This document shows positions 59,940 through 64,000 of a stretch of 64,000 bases of DNA, piece after piece. The stretch's first letter is position 1, and every line of letters starts with the position of its first letter. The notes under the pieces are model-generated. The model was not told the origin of the DNA. It made no database searches and worked only from the letters and a program-made list of their open reading frames with translations. Source of the stretch: JADCRZ01 sp031399065 (GTDB lineage Bacteria; Bacteroidota; Bacteroidia; Chitinophagales; Chitinophagaceae); contig JANNOM010000054.1 of NCBI GenBank assembly GCA_031399065.1, positions 1 through 64,000 of the forward strand, given 5' to 3'. A program made the translations under genes and the position numbers.

Positions 59940-61808
59940 CTATTCTACTTCTTCCTGCTGCTGTTGGTACAAATGCGCGTAATAACCCTTTCGTGCCAGC
60001 AGCTCCTGGTGGGTGCCCTGCTCCACGATAGATCCGTGTTCCAACACAACTATTTTATCGAAGTTAAACATGGAAAAAATGCGGTGCGTGATGATGACGG
60101 ACGTTTTACCTTCCAGGAAATTGTATAGATTAGTGATGATCTCTTTCTCCGTTTTAGCATCAACGGCACTGAGGCAATCGTCGAAGATCACTATCTGCGG
60201 GTCTTTGATCAACGCCCTGGCAATGGAGATGCGTTGTTTTTGTCCTCCGCTCAGCGTAACGCCCCGTTCGCCTACCACGGTATCATACTGCTCGCTGAAC
60301 TGCCTGATCTCGCTGTCTACGCTGGCATAGCGGGCTGCCGTTACCACCCCGTTACCGGCGACAGGCTGAGATAATCCGAACTCTATATTCCTGGTTACCG
60401 AATCGCTGAACAGAAACACATCCTGCGGCACATAGCTTATCTGCTCCCTCAGATCCCGCAGCTTTAACTGCTGAAGAGGAATACCATCTATCAAAATTTT
60501 GCCATCGGAAGGATCATACATTCTCAGTAGCAGTTGCGCAAGCGTGGTTTTGCCGCTTCCGGTGCGACCTATAACGGCGATCTTTTCCCCTTTACGGATA
60601 TGCAGCGAAAAGCTGTTGATAGCATGAATACCTGTATCCGGATACACAAAATTCACGTTATCGAATACAATATCGCCCTCCAGCTTCCACTTCAGGGTAA
60701 CACCGGTCGTACCTGGTGTTACCGGTTTCTCAGGAACCGATACCAGCGGGTCCTGTATCTCCGGTTTAATATCCAGGAACTCATTGATCCTTCGCTGCGA
60801 TGCGGCGGCACGTTGCGTCATACTGGCCGTTAAGCCGATAGCGCTTACGGGGAAAGTGAGCATATTAACATACATCACAAATTCCGCGATGGTACCCGTA
60901 GTGATGTTCGGATCGCCGTTCAGGGAATAGATGCCACCAATCATGATGGTAAGCAATGTACTGAGACCAATCATCAGCGACATGGACGGGAAATAGACCG
61001 ACTCCACCCGGGCAAGCCCCACTGCATTACGCCGATAGTCTTCGCTGAACTTCTCAAAAAAACCGGCCATTGCTTTTTCCTGCACAAACGACTTAATAAC
61101 CCGTATGCCGGAATAAGACTCCTGCGCACTGGTAGTGAGGTCGCTTAACAGCGACTGTATGCGTTCACTTTTACGGTCGATGATATTGTTTACATAATAG
61201 ATCGTGATCGCCAGCACCGGCAGTGGTGAAAGAACATACAAGGTAAGCATCGGGTCTTTTTGCCACATATAAAAAACACAGAAGCCGATAGTAGCCGCCA
61301 GGTTTATAAAATACATGATGGCAGGTCCGGTATACATCCTTACCCGGCTTACGTCCTCCGTTATCCGGTTCATAAGATCGCCCGTACTATGCCGCTTATA
61401 AAACGCGGTGTCCAGTTTCTGATAATGAGTATACACTTCATTTTTCTGGTCAAACTCGATATGGCGGCTCATAACGATAATAGCCTGCCGCATAAAAAAC
61501 ATAAAAATGCCTCCCAGCAGGGCAAGTACCAGCAAGGTAGTACCGCAGATGGCAAGTATATCAATAAAAGACCGTCCCTCTATCTGGTCGATGAGCAATT
61601 TAATAGAAGGATCGTATTGAATCACTCGGTTCCTGGGAACGTAACCCGGCAGAAACTTTTCGACAGAGTCGATGATATGCGCCGTGAGCTGGGGCGCCAG
61701 TATGCGAAAATAGTTCGACAGAACGATGAAAACAACACCAAACAAAAAACGCCAGCGGTATTTCCAGAAATATTTATTGAGTGCGGATAAATGCTTCATG
61801 AGGTGCAA
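59940..61808 (-). CDS. ABC exporter half-transporter (MsbA/multidrug type)
   Basis: A 622-residue half-transporter, expected to work as a dimer. Residues about 15-330 carry six membrane segments; the ATPase domain follows with Walker A GRTGSGKTTLAQ (about 412-423), the D-loop/signature VTLSGGQKQRISIARAL and Walker B IVIFDDCLSAVDAKTEKE, then the switch His in TSVIITHRI. Note Asp-Asp in IFDDCLSAVD where most exporters have Asp-Glu: the catalytic Glu is replaced by Asp. Such members often pair with a second half-transporter, but none is adjacent. Substrate unknown. Start may be the first or the second Met (61808 or 61799). Confidence 0.92.
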   Translation of the reverse strand: MHLMKHLSALNKYFWKYRWRFLFGVVFIVLSNYFRILAPQLTAHIIDSVEKFLPGYVPRNRVIQYDPSIKLLIDQIEGRSFIDILAICGTTLLVLALLGGIFMFFMRQAIIVMSRHIEFDQKNEVYTHYQKLDTAFYKRHSTGDLMNRITEDVSRVRMYTGPAIMYFINLAATIGFCVFYMWQKDPMLTLYVLSPLPVLAITIYYVNNIIDRKSERIQSLLSDLTTSAQESYSGIRVIKSFVQEKAMAGFFEKFSEDYRRNAVGLARVESVYFPSMSLMIGLSTLLTIMIGGIYSLNGDPNITTGTIAEFVMYVNMLTFPVSAIGLTASMTQRAAASQRRINEFLDIKPEIQDPLVSVPEKPVTPGTTGVTLKWKLEGDIVFDNVNFVYPDTGIHAINSFSLHIRKGEKIAVIGRTGSGKTTLAQLLLRMYDPSDGKILIDGIPLQQLKLRDLREQISYVPQDVFLFSDSVTRNIEFGLSQPVAGNGVVTAARYASVDSEIRQFSEQYDTVVGERGVTLSGGQKQRISIARALIKDPQIVIFDDCLSAVDAKTEKEIITNLYNFLEGKTSVIITHRIFSMFNFDKIVVLEHGSIVEQGTHQELLARKGYYAHLYQQQQEEVE

Positions 61809-62073
61809 AGGTAAATGATTTGCCCATTTCCAGGACTTGGGGGTAGCTTGTATAAGCTCGCTTTCTAAAGATTGATATACGACAGAATTTGTAGTCGCTC
61901 ACCTAAAGACCGATTATGTGGGGTCGGTTTTGCTAAGAAACAACTTGGAGCTTTATAATAACCCGTTTTGGGGTCGATAAGGAATGGCGAAATATAGAAA
62001 TTAAATCCTGCATTTCCATATCCGGGACATAGAAATAAATGATAATAAATACTTATTTAACCGGATAATTTTT

Positions 62074-62103
62074 TTGGTTAAACAATTTGAGCATGTACAT
62101 TTG
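62074..62103 (+). promoter_or_regulatory. Promoter of tRNA-Ser
   Basis: TTG (62074-62076) and TACATTTG (62096-62103) are 19 bp apart, matching the Bacteroidota -33/-7 arrangement. The first base of mature tRNA, G62108, lies 5 bp after the box, so the start of transcription would coincide with the mature 5' end. The 299 bp between the ABC transporter start and the tRNA hold no gene. Confidence 0.6.
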
Positions 62104-62107
62104 CCGC

Positions 62108-62195
62108 GGAGAGCTGGCAGAGTGGTCGATTGCGGCAGTCTTGAAAACTGTTGACTGTTACAGGTCCGGGGGTTCGAATCCCTCGCTCTCCGCCA
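62108..62195 (+). tRNA. tRNA-Ser (anticodon TGA)
   Basis: The acceptor stem GGAGAGC (62108-62114) pairs with GCTCTCC (62185-62191), followed by the discriminator G and an encoded CCA (62193-62195). The anticodon loop CTTGAAA in the stem CAGT/ACTG gives anticodon TGA, reading UCA serine. A long variable arm and the T-loop GGTTCGAATCC are present, as expected for a class II tRNA. An integrase gene begins 260 bp downstream, suggesting its 3' end is the attachment site of an integrated element. Confidence 0.95.
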
Positions 62196-62227
62196 GAATC
62201 GGTTTTTTATCATCCAGTTTTTTGCAT

Positions 62228-62259
62228 AAAGCCCTCAAAATCAATTGTTTGCGGGCTTT
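62228..62259 (+). terminator. Possible tRNA terminator
   Basis: AAAGCCC (62228-62234) pairs with GGGCTTT (62253-62259), followed by CTTGTTTTT; the loop is 18 nt. Weak but well placed. Confidence 0.4.
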
Positions 62260-62284
62260 CTTGTTTTTCAGGTTATCCACATTT

Positions 62285-62327
62285 TACTACACTTAATAAC
62301 ACTTTCCAATGAGTGATTCGTGTAGTA
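62285..62327. repeat. Inverted repeat before the integrase gene
   Basis: TACTACAC (62285-62292) and GTGTAGTA (62320-62327) are exact 8-bp inverted arms, 27 nt apart. Position between the tRNA end and integrase suggests an integrase-binding or regulatory site, but no consensus is known to me. Confidence 0.3.
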
Positions 62328-62454
62328 GTCCCATTTTTACCAAACTACTCCACATAGCTTACGTAAGTCGTTCATTATTAACATTTTAGAGGAAATCGAG
62401 CTCGTTTTGAAGCAATTCAATCAATTAATTTCATTCACTTAAAAACAGTGTAAC

Positions 62455-63672
62455 ATGGAAACGAGTTTTGGTTTGTTTTTTTTCCTTAAAAAGCCGAAAG
62501 GCTATAAGGAGGGAGAGATCCCGGTTTATATGCGGCTTACCGTTGATGGTGTTTCCTGCGAGATAAGCACCAAGCGAAAGGTGGATGCTGCGAAGTGGAA
62601 TGTATCTGCTGGCAGGATGATTGCCAGGCTGGATGCTGGTAAAACGTTTAATGGTTATCTGGATACGTTGCAGCAGAAGTTGTTTGAGGCGAAGCGGAAG
62701 TTGTTGGAATTGGATCTGCCGGTTACTTGTACGAGTGTGAAGAATAAGATGTTGGGCATTGAAGAGAAGAAGGATGAGCGGATGGTGCTGGAGATATTTG
62801 CGTATCATAACAAGCAGATGAACGAGCTGGTGGGCAAGGATTACGCGGCTGGTACTATGCAACGGTTTGAAACAGCGTTACGGCATACGCGGAGTTTTAT
62901 TGAATATAAGTATGGGGTTGCTGACTATCCCATTAGTAAGCTTGATTTTGAGTTTATCAAGGAGTATGAGTTTTGGCTGAAGAGTGTTCGTAACTGCGAT
63001 CACAATACTACTATGAAGTACCTGGCTAATTTCAAGAAGATTGTGATTCACTGTATTAAGAGTGGGTGGCTGGTTAAAGATCCGTTTATGGCTTTTAAGA
63101 TGACGAAGCGGGAGGTGGACCGGGTGGCACTTACTGAGCCTGAACTTAAAGCATTGGTGCAAAAGAATTTTGGAACACGCCTGAAGCTGGTTCGGGATAT
63201 ATTTCTGTTTAGTTGTTTTACCGGATTGGCTTATGCGGATGTGAAGAAGTTGAAACGGTCGGAGGTGACTATTGGAAACGATGGGGAAGAGTGGATTGTA
63301 TGCAAACGGCAAAAAACCGATGTGCCATCGCATATTCCTTTATTGCCCATGGCAAAAAAGCTGTTGGATGAATATTATAATCATCCGCAATGTATTGAGA
63401 CGGGTATGGTGCTTCCGGTTCATAGTAACCAGAAGATGAATGCTTACCTGAAGGAAATTGCTGATATATGTGGCTTAAACAAGGAACTTACTTATCACAT
63501 TGCCCGGCATACGTTTGCGACTACGGTTACTTTGAGTAATGGAATGCCGATTGAAACGGTGTCTAAGATGTTGGGGCATAGGAACTTAAAGACGACACAG
63601 CATTATGCAAAGATTTTGAATAATAAGATAGGGGAGGATATGAAGGCGATTAAAGATAAATGGAACTTTTGA
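62455..63672 (+). CDS. Tyrosine recombinase / site-specific integrase
   Basis: A 405-residue phage-integrase-family protein of the Bacteroidota type: an N-terminal arm-binding-like domain (residues 1-105), a SAM-like core-binding domain (about 110-215) and the catalytic domain (about 225-405). Catalytic residues seen are Lys287, His348 and Arg351 (HIARHTFAT), His375 (LGHRNLKTT) and the nucleophile Tyr384 (QHYAKI). The first conserved Arg, normally in TGLR, is Ala259 (TGLAYADV), as in some integrases of Bacteroidales conjugative elements. It most likely integrates its element at the neighbouring tRNA-Ser. Its 3' end overlaps the next frame by 13 bp. Confidence 0.92.
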   Translation: METSFGLFFFLKKPKGYKEGEIPVYMRLTVDGVSCEISTKRKVDAAKWNVSAGRMIARLDAGKTFNGYLDTLQQKLFEAKRKLLELDLPVTCTSVKNKMLGIEEKKDERMVLEIFAYHNKQMNELVGKDYAAGTMQRFETALRHTRSFIEYKYGVADYPISKLDFEFIKEYEFWLKSVRNCDHNTTMKYLANFKKIVIHCIKSGWLVKDPFMAFKMTKREVDRVALTEPELKALVQKNFGTRLKLVRDIFLFSCFTGLAYADVKKLKRSEVTIGNDGEEWIVCKRQKTDVPSHIPLLPMAKKLLDEYYNHPQCIETGMVLPVHSNQKMNAYLKEIADICGLNKELTYHIARHTFATTVTLSNGMPIETVSKMLGHRNLKTTQHYAKILNNKIGEDMKAIKDKWNF

Positions 63673-63998
63673 TTGATAGATTAGTTGATTTTACGTTTAA
63701 GTTTATGAAAAACGGGTATTCAGCTTCGCTTTATATCCTATCTGGAGTACTGGCAAGGAAAACCGAACGACTTGCAAACAAAAGTTTTGTTCCGGTAAAA
63801 CTCACTGAAAGTCTTGGTTTAATCTTTTTGCTTGTTGTAGAGAATCCGGGAATCCAACCAATAGCAATTTCGAAACAATTACAACTGAGTCCAAGCACGA
63901 TCACCAGACTAATAGATAAACTAGAGAAGCGAAAAACTATTGCAAAACCAAATGTGCCGTTTTTCTGTCAAGCTAAGTCGTCTATTTCTTATTTATAA
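63660..63998 (+). pseudogene. MarR-family regulator, C-terminally truncated
   Basis: The frame has 112 residues. The first 92 are MarR-like: an N-terminal helix (MKNGYSASLYILSGVLA) and a winged helix core (IQPIAISKQLQLSPSTITRLIDKLEKRK, residues 65-92). After Lys92 the expected wing and C-terminal dimerisation helix are absent, replaced by an unrelated tail (PNVPFFCQAKSSISYL) and a stop at 63998. None of the other two frames continues the family. The break is at about 63936-63950 and could be a frameshift or the insertion of another element. If the start is the ATG at 63705, it is even shorter. Confidence 0.5.
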
Positions 63999-64000
63999 AC

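Larger units (their letters stand above)
62196..64000 (+). mobile_element. Left end of a tRNA-Ser-associated integrated element (partial)
   Basis: A tyrosine integrase of Bacteroidota type lies right after tRNA-Ser, followed by a damaged MarR-type gene that runs to the window end. The arrangement tRNA-integrase is the classic edge of a genomic island. The right end and its direct repeat of the tRNA 3' end lie outside, so size and type cannot be given. Confidence 0.5.

Noticed and set aside
1..64000. CRISPR array, rRNA genes, complete insertion sequence or replication origin
   Set aside because: I saw no regularly spaced repeats, no rRNA sequence, no transposase gene and no dnaA-box cluster.

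Overview
The window is chromosomal DNA of a Bacteroidota bacterium, most likely of the Chitinophagaceae or a close family. This rests on two SusC/SusD pairs, a C-terminal type IX secretion sorting domain, promoters of the TAnnTTTG type, an HU-CCDC81/SPOR-type protein, a PUR-family (DUF3276) protein, a bacillithiol deacetylase (BshB1), a long NusB and an AguB/AguA pair. The species cannot be named from the sequence alone.

Layout. 1-7327: end of an electron-transfer flavoprotein operon (etfB), a TPR protein, a one-chain HigB-HigA toxin-antitoxin fusion whose stop overlaps the tilS start, a rhomboid protease, rlmH, an Nramp transporter fused to a universal-stress domain, and a lipoprotein. 7390-13201: a glucan-phosphorylase homologue without the expected PLP lysine, the remains of a TonB-dependent receptor, a Crp-type regulator, a secreted FKBP isomerase and a hotdog thioesterase sharing a palindromic divergent promoter, and a DUF4197 protein. 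13206-20461: core housekeeping genes: an ABC-F ATPase, a cold-shock protein, the cluster nusB-DUF1573-yajC-coaE, and groES-groEL.

20754-43243 is a polysaccharide utilization locus, visibly richer in A+T than its flanks and bracketed by two related stem-loop terminators. It encodes a GH105-type unsaturated uronyl hydrolase, a heparinase II/III-type lyase, an AraC regulator, a 1284-residue beta-helix/PA14/T9SS protein, a tiny secreted peptide overlapping that gene, a DapA-family aldolase, an IclR regulator, a GH28-like beta-helix lipoprotein and two tandem SusC/SusD importers. A consistent reading is: SusC/SusD bind and import a uronic-acid-containing glycan, the lyase makes unsaturated ends, GH105 removes them, and the aldolase splits a keto-acid product, under AraC and IclR control. 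The glycan itself cannot be read from the sequence.

43433-61808 returns to ordinary chromosome: an HU/SPOR protein, a second FKBP, serine dehydratase, MscS channel, dihydrolipoyl dehydrogenase, bshB1, a fatty-acid desaturase, two unrecognised proteins, the agmatine-to-putrescine pair aguB-aguA, acyl-CoA dehydrogenase, YggS, a MutS2-type ATPase without an Smr domain, a PUR protein and an ABC exporter. 62108-64000 holds tRNA-Ser(TGA) followed by a tyrosine integrase and a truncated MarR-type gene: the left edge of an integrated element that runs out of the window.

I found no CRISPR array, rRNA, complete insertion sequence or replication origin. The best leads are the HigB-HigA fusion coupled to tilS, the Lys-to-Thr phosphorylase, the AT-rich locus with its odd beta-helix proteins and operator-like palindrome, and the tRNA-Ser island.
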